Positions 53,101-62,914 of a stretch of DNA of 64,000 bases are shown here, piece after piece. Each line of letters opens with the position of its first letter. Position 1 is the stretch's first letter. Below the pieces are notes generated by a model, which saw only the letters and a list, made by a program, of their open reading frames with translations, ran no database searches and was not told where the DNA came from. Position numbers and translations under genes: made by a program. Origin of the DNA: Parahoeflea alexandrii (GTDB lineage: Bacteria > Pseudomonadota > Alphaproteobacteria > Rhizobiales > Rhizobiaceae); contig NZ_JAAAML010000001.1 of NCBI RefSeq assembly GCF_024105735.1, positions 1,435,809 through 1,499,808 of the forward strand, given 5' to 3'.

Positions 53101-53114
53101 TTGATATGCGTCAA
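53101..53114. promoter_or_regulatory. FNR/FixK-type box upstream of the stress protein gene
   Basis: TTGATATGCGTCAA is a TTGAT-N4-GTCAA dyad, 62 bases before the ATG at 53039. It differs from the box at 3553 at one base only. Oxygen-responsive expression of the stress protein and trxC is inferred. Confidence 0.6.
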
Positions 53115-53159
53115 GACCGCCGGGAACACCGCTGGTGCAGGCTCGGTGACCCCGTGCTT

Positions 53160-54530
53160 CTACTGCAGCCGCTTGAGCCAGGTGAGCTTGCGCTCCGAGA
53201 AGGGCGGGTAGCGCAGCGGCACGTCGAAATGCTCGCTCTTGGTCAGCACCGCCCGTGCGTGGCTGAAGGTGTCGAAGGAGGCGCGACCGTGATAGGCGCC
53301 CATGCCGCTGGCGCCGACGCCGCCGAAGGGCAGGTCGGGGACTGCGAGATGCATGACCACATCGTTGATGCAGGCGCCGCCCGAACTGGTCCGCTCGATC
53401 ACCTCGCGGTGGATGTCGCCGGACTTGGCGAACAGATACAGCGCCAGCGGCTTGGGGCGGGAGGTGATGAACCGGATCGCATCGTCGATTGCGCGGTAGG
53501 TCATCACCGGCAGCACCGGGCCGAAAATCTCCTCGCGCATGACGGCTGCCTCGGGTTGCACGCCGGTGAGAACGGTGGGCGCGATGTATTTCTCCGAGCG
53601 GTCGGTTTCGCCGCCCATGGTGATGTCGCCATCGGAGATCAGCCCGCTGACCCGGTCGAAATGCCGCTCGTTGATGATCCGCGGGTAATCCGGGCTCAAC
53701 TTGGGATCGTCGCCGAAAAACTCGGCGGTCACCTTGCCAAGCTGTTCGACAAAGGCATCCGCGACGCCTTCCTGCACAAGGATGTAATCGGGCGCGATGC
53801 AGGTCTGGCCGGCATTGAGGAACTTGCCCCAGGCGACGCGCCGGGCCGCGGTCGCAAGGTCGCAGTCCTCATGAATGATGCAGGGGCTCTTGCCACCCAG
53901 CTCCAGCGTCACCGGCGTGAGATGTTTGGCCGCCGCCGTCATGACGATCCTGCCGATTGCCTCGCTGCCGGTGAAGAAGATGTGGTCGAAACGCTGTTCA
54001 AGCAGCGCGGTCGATACATCCGCGCCGCCTTCGAAGACCTGGAACGCGTCCGGGTCGAGATAGGCGGGTATCAGCCGCGCCAGCAGTTCGGATGTCCGGG
54101 CCGAGACCTCCGAAGGCTTGATGGCGGCGCAGTTGCCCGCGGCAATCGCGCCGATCAGCGGCGTCAGCACCAGATTGACCGGATAGTTCCACGGCGCGAT
54201 GATCAGCACCACACCAAGCGGTTCATGCACCACCTGGCTGTGTCCCGGCTGGTTGGACAGCGGTGTCGAGACCTTGTCGGGCCGCATCCAGGCCTTGAGA
54301 TGGGACAGGGTGTGGCCAATCTCGGCAAGCACGGTGCCGGTCTCGGTCATGCGCGCTTCAAAGCCGGACTTGCCGAGATCCGCATGCAGCGCCTCGTTGA
54401 AGGCCTCCTCGTTTTCCTCGATCATGGCCTGCAGGCGCTTGAGTTGCGACCGCCGCCACTCTTCCGGGCGGGTCTTGCCGCTGTCGAAACTGGCGCGGAG
54501 GCTGGCGATGCGCTCTGATGGGTTGGTCAT
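53160..54530 (-). CDS. Aldehyde dehydrogenase (class 3 / coniferyl-aldehyde-like)
   Basis: A 456-aa NAD(P)-dependent dehydrogenase. IAPWNYPVNLVLTPLIGAIA is the class 3 segment, VTLELGGKSPCIIH holds the general base Glu, and FLNAGQTCIAPDYILV the catalytic Cys. It lacks about 30 N-terminal residues of class 1/2 enzymes, as class 3 does. ATG 54530 begins the family's N-terminus. It is divergent from the GGCT-like gene. Confidence 0.88.
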   Translation of the reverse strand: MTNPSERIASLRASFDSGKTRPEEWRRSQLKRLQAMIEENEEAFNEALHADLGKSGFEARMTETGTVLAEIGHTLSHLKAWMRPDKVSTPLSNQPGHSQVVHEPLGVVLIIAPWNYPVNLVLTPLIGAIAAGNCAAIKPSEVSARTSELLARLIPAYLDPDAFQVFEGGADVSTALLEQRFDHIFFTGSEAIGRIVMTAAAKHLTPVTLELGGKSPCIIHEDCDLATAARRVAWGKFLNAGQTCIAPDYILVQEGVADAFVEQLGKVTAEFFGDDPKLSPDYPRIINERHFDRVSGLISDGDITMGGETDRSEKYIAPTVLTGVQPEAAVMREEIFGPVLPVMTYRAIDDAIRFITSRPKPLALYLFAKSGDIHREVIERTSSGGACINDVVMHLAVPDLPFGGVGASGMGAYHGRASFDTFSHARAVLTKSEHFDVPLRYPPFSERKLTWLKRLQ

Positions 54531-54599
54531 GATCTTTGCCCGTTTGTGAGTAGACTGTGCTTCATGGCTATAGCTTTTATGTAGGAAGACGCGATCACG

Positions 54600-55337
54600 A
54601 TGTCCAAGATTGAAGAGCCGCTGCAGGCCGGGTTGCGAGGCAAACCGCGGACCGACCCTTCGCCGCAGCGTCGCGCCGCACCCGCCGGGCCGGGCGAAAT
54701 CGTCGGTTATTTCGGCTACGGCTCGCTGGTCAACCGGGTGACGCTGCGGACCGAGATCCTTGCGGCCATCCCGGCGCGGCTCAATGGCTGGCGGCGGACC
54801 TGGCGGCCGCGGCCGCTGATGGAGGCGGACACCATGGCCGAGACCGCGCTTGCCGGCGATGTGGTGCCCTCGCTGTTGACCGCGCATCGCGCTGAAAAGG
54901 CATCGATCGACGGCGTCCTGATCATTGATCTTGCCGTCAACCTGCCGGTCATCGACACCCGCGAATTCCGCTATCACCGGCGTGACATCACGCTTGCGGA
55001 GCTGAGCTTCGATGCAGAGCGCGCGGAACGGGAGACCGGGTTGAGGCTCGGTTCCGGCACGCGGCTGCATGTCTACGAGGCGAGGGTGGAGCATCCCGAG
55101 GCCGGCGGCCCGTCGCCGATCCTGAGGTCCTATCTCGATGCGGTGATGCAGGGGTTTCTCCGCGAGTTCGGGGAGGAGGGGGTGCATCGTTTCGTGGCGG
55201 AGACCGAGGCGTTTCACCTGCCGATCCACGAGGACCGCGACCGCCCGCTCTATCCCCGCGCGGTGAGCCTGACGGCCAGTGAAACCGAGCTGTTTGATCT
55301 GGCTCTCGGCCGCCGCGGGAGCGGTCCGGAGCGCTGA
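54600..55337 (+). CDS. Gamma-glutamylcyclotransferase-like protein
   Basis: A 245-aa GGCT-fold protein. [16 protein letters not shown] at residues 35-50 is the defining GYGSLV motif, and [16 protein letters not shown] follows. The usual catalytic Glu cannot be placed with certainty. The first 30 residues are polar and look disordered. Relatives are often annotated as hypothetical GGCT domains. Confidence 0.7.
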   Translation: MSKIEEPLQAGLRGKPRTDPSPQRRAAPAGPGEIVGYFGYGSLVNRVTLRTEILAAIPARLNGWRRTWRPRPLMEADTMAETALAGDVVPSLLTAHRAEKASIDGVLIIDLAVNLPVIDTREFRYHRRDITLAELSFDAERAERETGLRLGSGTRLHVYEARVEHPEAGGPSPILRSYLDAVMQGFLREFGEEGVHRFVAETEAFHLPIHEDRDRPLYPRAVSLTASETELFDLALGRRGSGPER

Positions 55338-55401
55338 TTCGCATTGCCGGGTTTGCAGCCGCCCAATTGATCGCTATAAGCCCGGTGAAATCGACGGATC
55401 G

Positions 55402-55490
55402 GCGGGCATGTTGCCCGCAAAACAGCCGGGTATGCGCCCGGCCAACCCGCGGGCGGATCGCCCGTTTAAACCGCCGGGCATGAGCCCGGC
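55402..55490 (+). promoter_or_regulatory. Array of four hairpins in the aroG leader
   Basis: Four perfect hairpins in a row: GCGGGC-N5-GCCCGC (55402-55418), GCCGGG-N6-CCCGGC (55425-55442), CGGGCG-N3-CGCCCG (55450-55464) and GCCGGGC-N4-GCCCGGC (55473-55490). Spacers are 6, 7 and 8 bases. Three of the loops contain ATG in the aroG frame. The array ends 16 bases before the aroG ATG, so it could govern translation or transcript end formation. Confidence 0.7.
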
Positions 55491-55506
55491 CAACACGGTG
55501 AACGAC

Positions 55507-56880
55507 ATGGCACAGAACTGGACCCCATCAAGCTGGCGCAACAAACCGATCCAGCAGGTCCCGGATTATCCGGATGCAGAGGCACTGAAGGTGACCGAGG
55601 CCCGGCTGGCCAAGTTTCCGCCGCTGGTTTTTGCGGGTGAGGCCCGCCGGCTGACCTCGGCGCTTGCCGATGTCGCCGAAGGCAGGGGCTTTCTGCTCCA
55701 GGGCGGTGATTGCGCCGAGAGCTTCGCCGAGCACGAGGCCGACAATATTCGCGACTTCTTCCGCGTCTTCCTGCAGATGGCCGTGGTGCTGACTTTCGGC
55801 GCGCAGCAGCCGGTCGTGAAAATCGGCCGCATTGCCGGCCAGTTCGCCAAGCCGCGCTCGTCCAATATCGAGAAGCAGGGCGACGTCGAGCTGCCGAGCT
55901 ACCGGGGCGACATCATCAATGGCATCGAGTTCAATGAGGCCGACCGCATCCCCAATCCGGAACGCCAGATCATGGCCTACCGGCAGTCGGCGGCGACGCT
56001 CAACCTGCTGCGCGCCTTTGCCCAGGGCGGCTACGCCAATCTCGACAATGTGCACCAGTGGATGCTCGGCTTCGTCAAGGACAGCCCGCAGGCCGAGCGC
56101 TACCGCAAGCTCGCCGACCGGATCTCCGAGACCATGGACTTCATGAAGGCCATCGGCATCTCCGGTGAAAATCACCCGAGCCTGCGCGAGACCGATTTCT
56201 TCACCAGCCACGAAGCGTTGCTGCTTGGCTACGAGGAAGCCATGACCCGCATCGATTCCACCTCGGGCGATCATTACGCCACGTCGGGCCACATGATCTG
56301 GATCGGTGACCGTACCCGCCAGACCGACCACGCCCATGTCGAATATGCCCGCGGCATCAAGAACCCGATCGGCCTCAAATGCGGCCCGTCGCTCGATCCG
56401 GACGAACTGCTGACGCTGATCGACATTCTCAACCCTGCCAACCAGGCCGGCCGGCTCACCCTGATCGCGCGCTTCGGGCACGACAAGGTGGCCGATCACC
56501 TGCCCAAGCTCATCCGCGCCGTTGAGCGCGAGGGCCGCAAGGTTGTGTGGTCGTGCGATCCGATGCACGGCAACACGATCACGCTCAACAACTACAAGAC
56601 CCGTCCGTTCGAGCGGATCCTGTCGGAGGTGGACAGTTTCTTCCAGATCCACCGCGCCGAGGGCACCCATCCCGGCGGCATCCATATCGAGATGACCGGC
56701 AAGAACGTCACCGAATGCACCGGCGGTGCCCGTGCACTGTCGGGCGAAGACCTGCAGGACCGCTACCACACCCATTGCGACCCGCGTCTCAACGCCGACC
56801 AGGCGCTCGAACTCGCCTTCCTCGTCGCCGAACGCATGAAGGGCGGCCGGGACGAGGAAAAGCAGGTTGTGAACGGGTAA
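55507..56880 (+). CDS. aroG: 3-deoxy-7-phosphoheptulonate synthase, class II (plant type)
   Basis: First enzyme of the shikimate pathway, 457 aa, using phosphoenolpyruvate and erythrose 4-phosphate. [28 protein letters not shown] and the metal-binding [41 protein letters not shown] segments are all class II. ATG 55507 is chosen because [10 protein letters not shown] is the usual N-terminus; in-frame ATGs upstream lie inside the hairpin array. Its terminator is at 56915. Confidence 0.93.
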   Translation: MAQNWTPSSWRNKPIQQVPDYPDAEALKVTEARLAKFPPLVFAGEARRLTSALADVAEGRGFLLQGGDCAESFAEHEADNIRDFFRVFLQMAVVLTFGAQQPVVKIGRIAGQFAKPRSSNIEKQGDVELPSYRGDIINGIEFNEADRIPNPERQIMAYRQSAATLNLLRAFAQGGYANLDNVHQWMLGFVKDSPQAERYRKLADRISETMDFMKAIGISGENHPSLRETDFFTSHEALLLGYEEAMTRIDSTSGDHYATSGHMIWIGDRTRQTDHAHVEYARGIKNPIGLKCGPSLDPDELLTLIDILNPANQAGRLTLIARFGHDKVADHLPKLIRAVEREGRKVVWSCDPMHGNTITLNNYKTRPFERILSEVDSFFQIHRAEGTHPGGIHIEMTGKNVTECTGGARALSGEDLQDRYHTHCDPRLNADQALELAFLVAERMKGGRDEEKQVVNG

Positions 56881-56914
56881 GGTTCGGGTCGCAACCGACT
56901 GACATGAATGCAAG

Positions 56915-56941
56915 AACGCCGGGGCAAGTCCCCGGCGTTTT
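56915..56941 (+). terminator. Rho-independent terminator of aroG
   Basis: AACGCCGGGG and CCCCGGCGTT form a perfect 10-bp stem with loop CAAGT, followed by TTTT. Confidence 0.88.
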
Positions 56942-57052
56942 GCGTTTCGGGTCGTGCAGTTCCTGCGCGATGCCAGAAACGATTTGAACACTGCAAAATT
57001 GGCCGGTAAAAACAACAGGTCTCTTGTTGTTTGTTTCATTGGTTCGAGGTGT

Positions 57053-58621
57053 ATGTTGTCTGGAAGGTTTGTCGGCAGGTTTGGTCTTGCATTTGTTCTC
57101 TCCCTTGTTGCTCCGCAATTGGCTGAAACATCCTTTGCCCAAGATGCGTCTGCAGGAGCCAGAACCATCATCGTCATGGATGGCTCCGGGTCGATGTGGG
57201 GCCAGATCAATGGCGTCCCTAAGCTCGAGATCGCCCGGGAGACTGTTGCGGAGGTGCTCAAGGGCCTTCCTCAGGAGCGGGAAATCGGGCTTGTTGCCTA
57301 CGGTCACAGGACGCGAGGAGACTGCAGCGACATCGAGATCATGGTTCCGCCGGCGGCGGGAACGGCCGATGCTATTTCGCAGGCAGTCAATACCATGCGC
57401 TTCCAGGGGCGGACGCCGCTGTCCGACGCCGTGCGCCGCGCCGCCGAAGAGCTCCGCTTCACAGAAAACCCTGCCACTGTGGTTCTGGTGACCGATGGCA
57501 TCGAGACCTGCAACGCTGATCCTTGCGCGCTCGGAAAGGAACTCGAGCAGTCCGGCGTCGAGTTCACCGCCCATGTCGTCGGTTTCGGCCTGACGCGTCA
57601 GGAAGGGCTCGAACTGTCTTGCCTGGCGCGCAACACCGGCGGTTCCTACTTCGATGCTTCCGACCGGGAGGGGCTGGGCAAGGCGCTCGATCAGGCGATC
57701 AAGACCGCCGCTCCGGCGGCAACGCCCGCCGCACCTGAACCGGAACCGGTTCAGCCAGAGGCCACGCTCGATGCCGCCGACAGTGCCGCCATCACCTCGG
57801 CCGTGGAGGTCACCTGGACCGCGACGCGCAGCGAACGCGACTATATCGATGTCGCGCCATTGGGTGCGCCCGCCTTCGAGTGGGCCTCCTGGGTCGAGCT
57901 TGGTGACAGCGACACCGTGATGCTGCGGATGCCGCCGGAACCCGGCGACTATGTCATCCGCTATATCGCGCCCGATGCTGCCGAACCGGTGGTGGCAAGC
58001 CGCCCGATCAAGGTGGTTGAAGGCGATTTCGTTCTCGACGGGCCGCTCACTGTTCAGGTGGGCGAGAGCTTCCGCGTCAACTGGCGCGGACCGGAAGGCG
58101 AAGAGAATTACATCGACATCATGGAGAAGGGCTCGACTGCAACGGAGAACGAACCCTCCTATGCATGGACCCGAGACGGCAATCCGGCAGAGCTGATGGC
58201 GCCAATCACGGCCGGCGAGTACCAGCTGCGCTACGTGGTGCAGGGCGAGAGCGCACGCGCGGTCGGACTGTCGGTGCCGCTCAACGTGATCGAGGGCAGG
58301 GCGGAGATCGAGGCAGCGGAAGAGGTGGCGCCGGGAGCAGAGTTCCCGGTGCGTGCGCGCGGGCCGCAGAATTCGCGTCACTGGGTCGACATCGTCACGC
58401 CGGGTTTCTCCGAATTCAGCGGCGAAATCGGCTATTTCTATCTCGGTGAACCGGATGCGCCCTTCACGGAAGGCAGCCTGACCGCGCCGGCTGAACCCGG
58501 CAGCTACGACCTGCGCTACGTCATCGAGGGCATGAAGGGCGACCGCCGCGTGATCGCGCGCCGCACCATCACCGTCAGCCCCGGCGCATCCGCCGACGTG
58601 TCGCTTGCTCCGGTGGAGTAG
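57053..58621 (+). CDS. Secreted von Willebrand factor A protein with three Ig-like repeats
   Basis: A 522-aa exported protein. A signal peptide spans residues 1 to about 29 (RFGLAFVLSLVAPQLAE). The VWA domain (about 38-225) has the MIDAS motif DGSGSM at 43-48, with TPLSDAVRRAAEEL and LVTDGIETC. A Pro/Glu linker follows near 235-250. Three repeats of about 85-95 residues then share the pattern Y/W-I/V-D-I/V: DYIDVAPLG, NYIDIMEKG and HWVDIVTPG, each followed by a Y-x-L/I-R-Y strand. They look like beta-sandwich modules. There is no membrane anchor. Confidence 0.78.
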   Translation: MLSGRFVGRFGLAFVLSLVAPQLAETSFAQDASAGARTIIVMDGSGSMWGQINGVPKLEIARETVAEVLKGLPQEREIGLVAYGHRTRGDCSDIEIMVPPAAGTADAISQAVNTMRFQGRTPLSDAVRRAAEELRFTENPATVVLVTDGIETCNADPCALGKELEQSGVEFTAHVVGFGLTRQEGLELSCLARNTGGSYFDASDREGLGKALDQAIKTAAPAATPAAPEPEPVQPEATLDAADSAAITSAVEVTWTATRSERDYIDVAPLGAPAFEWASWVELGDSDTVMLRMPPEPGDYVIRYIAPDAAEPVVASRPIKVVEGDFVLDGPLTVQVGESFRVNWRGPEGEENYIDIMEKGSTATENEPSYAWTRDGNPAELMAPITAGEYQLRYVVQGESARAVGLSVPLNVIEGRAEIEAAEEVAPGAEFPVRARGPQNSRHWVDIVTPGFSEFSGEIGYFYLGEPDAPFTEGSLTAPAEPGSYDLRYVIEGMKGDRRVIARRTITVSPGASADVSLAPVE

Positions 58622-58810
58622 ACGGTCGCTTTGCGTCGCGTTCCCGGCCGCTCCGAACAGCGGCCGGGCCAATGCCCGCCATTGGCCTTCACTGTGTTGG
58701 AGCCCTCGGCTTCAAGTCGCGGCCTTGCATGTCGCAAATGTCAGTAGAATGACAGGGTGCCTGCGTGCTTGTATCGCCTCCGACCTGAATCACAGTCCCC
58801 GGAGGCCCGC

Positions 58811-59233
58811 ATGTCAGACGATCAAATCCGCACCGGACGGTGCAATTGCGGGGCTGTGCGTTTTCGCACCCGCGGTCAGCTCCGCGATGTCATCGCCTGC
58901 CATTGCTCGCAGTGCCGGCGTCAGTCCGGGCTCTATTTCGCTGCTACCAATGTGGCCGACGAGAATATCGAGATCGAGGGCGGGGACGCGATCACCTGGT
59001 ACCAGGCGTCGGATTTCGCCAGGCGCGGCTTCTGTTCGACCTGCGGCTCGGCATTGTTCTGGAAGCACCAGTCCGATCCGTTCATCTCGGTGCTGGCGGG
59101 CAGCTTTGACGAGCCGTCGGGGCTCAAAATGACCAAGCACATCTTTTGTGCCGACAAGGGCGATTTCTACGAGATCGCGGATGGCCTGCCGCAATACGAG
59201 AAAGGCTCTGCCGGGTTGCTGGTGGCGGAGTGA
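58811..59233 (+). CDS. GFA-family protein (glutathione-dependent formaldehyde-activating-like)
   Basis: A 140-aa zinc protein. The structural and catalytic zinc ligands are CNCGAVRF, CHCSQCRRQSG and CSTCGSALF. Most relatives have unknown substrates; only some act with formaldehyde and glutathione. GGAGG precedes ATG 58811. Confidence 0.85.
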   Translation: MSDDQIRTGRCNCGAVRFRTRGQLRDVIACHCSQCRRQSGLYFAATNVADENIEIEGGDAITWYQASDFARRGFCSTCGSALFWKHQSDPFISVLAGSFDEPSGLKMTKHIFCADKGDFYEIADGLPQYEKGSAGLLVAE

Positions 59234-60275
59234 GGGTCTTGTTCCTCTCCCCCTGTGGGAGAGGAAGAAAAATCACGGTCTTGGCGCGATAGCGCCAAGT
59301 CGTAGATTTTTCAGGTGAGGGGGCGGTCCCGTCTCCGAAACCGACCCCCTCTCTTGAAATTTCGAGCACTTGGCTGAAGCCAAGGTGCTGATACAGCCTT
59401 CGCGTGGCGTCGCGCTCAGGCCTTCGTTCACTGAAATCGGATTCTCCGATTTCTGGCCTACAGCCACCGCTTCGAAGTCTCCCCCACCTAGGGGGGGAGG
59501 GTGTCTGCCGCGCTCTCAACCCCATTTCATCCACACCTGTCAAACCCCATGCGATCATGGCCTCGCTCCCGTCACCGGATGGATTGCGAACGTTGCGGTC
59601 CAGGCGGGAGGAAGGCCTCCAGGTGGCTGCCGTAACGTGCGGCAGGACGAAGGAGGAGGCGGTGCACCGGCGGGTTCCGCTGGCAGCAGGATCAGCCTGA
59701 ACGGGTGACCATATGGGATGTCCAACGGGAGGATCGGCCAAGCCAGCCACCGGAGAAACCTTTGCCCCTTGTGCCGGCCAGCGCCGGCCGGCTGTCGGGG
59801 CGCGGGTGGAAACGGGCCTGTGGCGGGCCGCCTTGCGGATGCGGGAAGGGCGTCTGGCGCAGTGTCAGCCGCCCTGGCGTTCCCGGATCATAAACGCAAG
59901 GCCCAACCCGTGCCGGACGATGCCACCCGTCGCTCAAGGCTGCCCGTGTCCGGGCGGCGAACAAGCGGCACGCAACTGCCTGTCGGATGCGGACACCATC
60001 CGGCGATATTCGGGCCCGCGCGCAATCTGCGCCACCCCGCATGCTACCGCGAAAGCGGGGCATGCACACCAAACCTTTTCCGAACGGCACAGCCTGCGCG
60101 CGGCCCTCCGGACTTGCACTTTCTCATCCCGGTGGTGCTGCACCATACGGGCGTTCCGCCGTGACATGGCGCGAAGACGGTAAAGGCTGTCTTCATATGC
60201 CGAACGATGAGTGATCAAAACGGCATCTTTTATGAACAGTTGAGACGGCCTATCTTGGTGGCAAGGAGAAAGACC
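59234..60275. other. Gene-free kilobase with intergenic repeats
   Basis: No supported gene lies between the GFA gene and the DODA-type gene. The first 270 bases are a mosaic of palindromes (listed separately). The rest holds GC-rich inverted repeats near 59773 (GCCGGC runs) and 60035 (CCCCGC and GCGGGG arms). Open frames here have repeat-like composition and no ribosome sites. The promoter of the DODA-type gene must lie near the end. Confidence 0.65.
59244..59499. repeat. Mosaic intergenic palindromic element
   Basis: At least six inverted repeats in 256 bases: CCTCTCCC-N5 (59244-59264); a nested pair GAAAAATC/GATTTTTC around CTTGGCGC-N4-GCGCCAAG (59267-59312); GAGGGGG/CCCCCTC (59317-59351); GCAC-TTGGC hairpin (59366-59388); GAAATCGGA-N3-TCCGATTTC (59433-59453); CTCCCCC/GGGGGAG (59479-59499). 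This resembles rhizobial mosaic elements such as RIME, but I cannot confirm other copies. Confidence 0.7.
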
Positions 60276-61091
60276 ATGAGCAAAACAGCATTTCCCGCCC
60301 TGTTCATTTCCCACGGCTCGCCCGACACGGCGATTGCCGACACGCAGGCCGCCGCCTGGCTCAGGCAGATGGCCGCCGATCTGCCGCGGCCGCGGGCCAT
60401 CGTCGTCGCCAGCGCCCATTTCGAAGTGTCCGGCGGGGTTGCCGTCTCGGCTGACCCGGATCCCGAAACCATCCATGATTTCGGCGGCTTCGCGCCGGAA
60501 CTTTACGCCATGCAATACCCGGCGCCGGGCGAGCCTGAACTGGCGCGGCGGATCACGGATGATCTGCAAGCGGCAGGGTTTCCGGCGCAGGCGGTCGACC
60601 GTCGCGGCTTTGATCACGGCGTCTGGGTGCCGCTGAAGCTGGCCTATCCCGATGCCGATATCCCGGTGGTGTCGGTTTCGGTTGATCCCAACAAGGGGCC
60701 GGACCATCATTTCCGGCTCGGCCAGGCTCTGGCGGAGCTTGGCGCGGAGGGCGTGCTGGTGATCGGGTCCGGTTCGTTCACCCACAATCTCGGCGAGGCG
60801 TTCAAGCTCTTGCGCGCCGGCGTACGCGAGGCCGATGTGCCCGGATGGGTGCAGGAGTTTACCGGCTGGATGAATGAGCGGCTGGCGAAGAACGATGTCG
60901 ACGCGCTGATCGATTACCGCAAGGAAGCCCCGTTCGCCGCAAGGAATCATCCCACCGACGAGCACCTGTTGCCGCTCTATGTCGCCCTGGGGGCCGCAGG
61001 CGAGGGCGCCCGCGCCAGCCGGGTTCATGACAGCGCGGAATTCGGCGTGCTGGCCATGACCATGTGGCGCTTTGATCCCGTGGCGCTTTGA
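60276..61091 (+). CDS. DODA-type class III extradiol ring-cleavage dioxygenase
   Basis: A 271-aa metal dioxygenase of the LigB/DODA group. LFISHGSPDTAI, ASAHFEVSGG, RRGFDHGVWVPLKLA and SGSFTHNLGEAF hold the His ligands. E. coli YgiD is a close pattern. AAGGAG precedes ATG 60276. The natural substrate is uncertain; members act on catechols such as L-DOPA. Confidence 0.87.
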   Translation: MSKTAFPALFISHGSPDTAIADTQAAAWLRQMAADLPRPRAIVVASAHFEVSGGVAVSADPDPETIHDFGGFAPELYAMQYPAPGEPELARRITDDLQAAGFPAQAVDRRGFDHGVWVPLKLAYPDADIPVVSVSVDPNKGPDHHFRLGQALAELGAEGVLVIGSGSFTHNLGEAFKLLRAGVREADVPGWVQEFTGWMNERLAKNDVDALIDYRKEAPFAARNHPTDEHLLPLYVALGAAGEGARASRVHDSAEFGVLAMTMWRFDPVAL

Positions 61092-61222
61092 TCCCATGGC
61101 CGGCGCATTGCCTGCCGGGTGTTCAGCAAGCCCGTGCGGGTGGGGCAAAAAACTGCGGCGAAGGCGCTGCAATCGGGATTGAATGATTTTCAAGCGCTGC
61201 GAGTTGGGATAACACCAAATCC

Positions 61223-62914
61223 ATGACCCAGACCGAAGCATCATCCACGTCCGGCACCATCCGCATCGCCGTCGCGCAGCTCAACCCGACTGTCGGCGAT
61301 ATCGCCGGCAATCTTGCCAAGGCGCGCGAAGCCCGGGCCGACGCGGCCCGCCACGGCGCGGACCTGGTGCTGTTCACCGAGCTGTTCATCGCCGGTTATC
61401 CGCCGGAGGACCTTGTGCTCAAGCCGGCGTTCCTGAAAGCCTGCCTGAAGGCTGTGGAAGCGCTTGCGCTGGACACCGCGGATGGCGGCCCGGCGGTGAT
61501 CATGGGCTATCCGCGCACCGAGGGCGACAGGCGGTTCAACTCGGCTGCGGTGCTCGACGGCGGCAGGATTATCGCCAGCCGCGACAAGGTGGATCTGCCC
61601 AATTACGGCGAATTCGATGAAAAACGCGTGTTTCACGTCGGCGAGATGCCCGGGCCGGTGGCGATCCGCGGCGTGCGCATCGGCATTCCTGTGTGCGAGG
61701 ATATCTGGGGCGATCTCGGCGTCTGCGAGACGCTGAGTGAAAGCGGTGCGGAAATCCTGCTGGTGCCGAATGGCTCGCCCTACTACCGCGGCAAGGTCGA
61801 CATCCGGCATCAGGTGGTGCTGCGCCAGGTGATCGAGAGCGGTCTGCCGATGATCTACGCCAACCAGGTCGGCGGCCAGGACGAACTGGTCTTCGATGGC
61901 GCCAGCTTCGGCATGAATGCCGACAAGAGCCTGGCCTTCCAGATGAGCCAGTTCGAGGAAACCGTTTCCATCGTCACTTTCAAGCGGCAGCCGGACGGGC
62001 AGTGGACCTGCAGCAACGGGCCGGTTTCGGTGATCCCGGAGCGCGAGGAAGCCGATTACCGGGCCTGCATGCTGGGCTTGCGGGACTACGTCAACAAGAA
62101 CGGCTTCCGCAATGTGGTGCTGGGCCTGTCGGGCGGCATCGATTCTGCAATCTGCGCGGCGCTCGCCGTAGATGCTCTCGGCGAGGAGCGGGTCCGCACC
62201 GTGATGCTGCCCTACCGCTACACGTCTGAGAGTTCGTTTACCGATGCCGAGGCCTGCGCCCGGGCGCTCGGCTGCCGTTATGACACCGTGGCGATCGAAC
62301 AGCCGGTGCAGGGCTTTCTCGAGGCGCTGGGCGACATGTTCGAGGGCACCGACGAGGGGGTGACCGAGGAGAACCTGCAGAGCCGGGCGCGCGGCGTCAT
62401 CCTGATGGCGATCTCCAACAAGTTTGGTTCGATGGTGGTAACCACCGGCAACAAGAGCGAGATGAGCGTCGGCTACGCCACGCTCTACGGCGACATGAAT
62501 GGCGGCTTCAACCCGATCAAGGACCTCTACAAGATGCAGGTCTACGGGCTATCGCGCTGGCGCAATGCGCATGTTCCGCCGGGTGCGCTCGGACCGTCAG
62601 GCGAGGTGATCCCGGTCAACATCATCGACAAAGCGCCCTCAGCCGAACTCAGGCCCGACCAGACCGACCAGGATTCGCTGCCGCCTTATCCCGTGCTCGA
62701 CGATATTGTCGAATGCCTGGTCGAGCACGAGATGGGTGTCGAGGAGATCGTCGCGCGCGGCCATGATGTCGCCACCGTCCACCGGATCGAGCATCTCTTG
62801 TACATCGCCGAATACAAGCGCCGCCAGTCGGCGCCCGGCGTCAAGATCACCCGAAAGAATTTCGGCCGCGACCGGCGCTACCCGATCACAAACCGGTTCC
62901 GAGACCGGGGATGA
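61223..62914 (+). CDS. nadE: Glutamine-dependent NAD synthetase
   Basis: A 563-aa two-domain enzyme. The N-terminal nitrilase-type glutaminase has catalytic Glu (LFTELFIAGYPPED), Lys (RDKVDLPNYGEFDE) and Cys (IPVCEDIWGD). The C-terminal synthetase has the PP-loop LGLSGGIDSAICAAL, and TGNKSEMSVGYATLYGDM. It makes NAD from deamido-NAD and ATP. Its TGA overlaps the start of the MFS gene (ATGA). Confidence 0.94.
   Translation: MTQTEASSTSGTIRIAVAQLNPTVGDIAGNLAKAREARADAARHGADLVLFTELFIAGYPPEDLVLKPAFLKACLKAVEALALDTADGGPAVIMGYPRTEGDRRFNSAAVLDGGRIIASRDKVDLPNYGEFDEKRVFHVGEMPGPVAIRGVRIGIPVCEDIWGDLGVCETLSESGAEILLVPNGSPYYRGKVDIRHQVVLRQVIESGLPMIYANQVGGQDELVFDGASFGMNADKSLAFQMSQFEETVSIVTFKRQPDGQWTCSNGPVSVIPEREEADYRACMLGLRDYVNKNGFRNVVLGLSGGIDSAICAALAVDALGEERVRTVMLPYRYTSESSFTDAEACARALGCRYDTVAIEQPVQGFLEALGDMFEGTDEGVTEENLQSRARGVILMAISNKFGSMVVTTGNKSEMSVGYATLYGDMNGGFNPIKDLYKMQVYGLSRWRNAHVPPGALGPSGEVIPVNIIDKAPSAELRPDQTDQDSLPPYPVLDDIVECLVEHEMGVEEIVARGHDVATVHRIEHLLYIAEYKRRQSAPGVKITRKNFGRDRRYPITNRFRDRG

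Noticed and set aside
59692-60090. Overlapping frames on both strands in the gene-free kilobase
   Set aside because: Composition is that of GC-rich inverted repeats, with no start signals or known domains.
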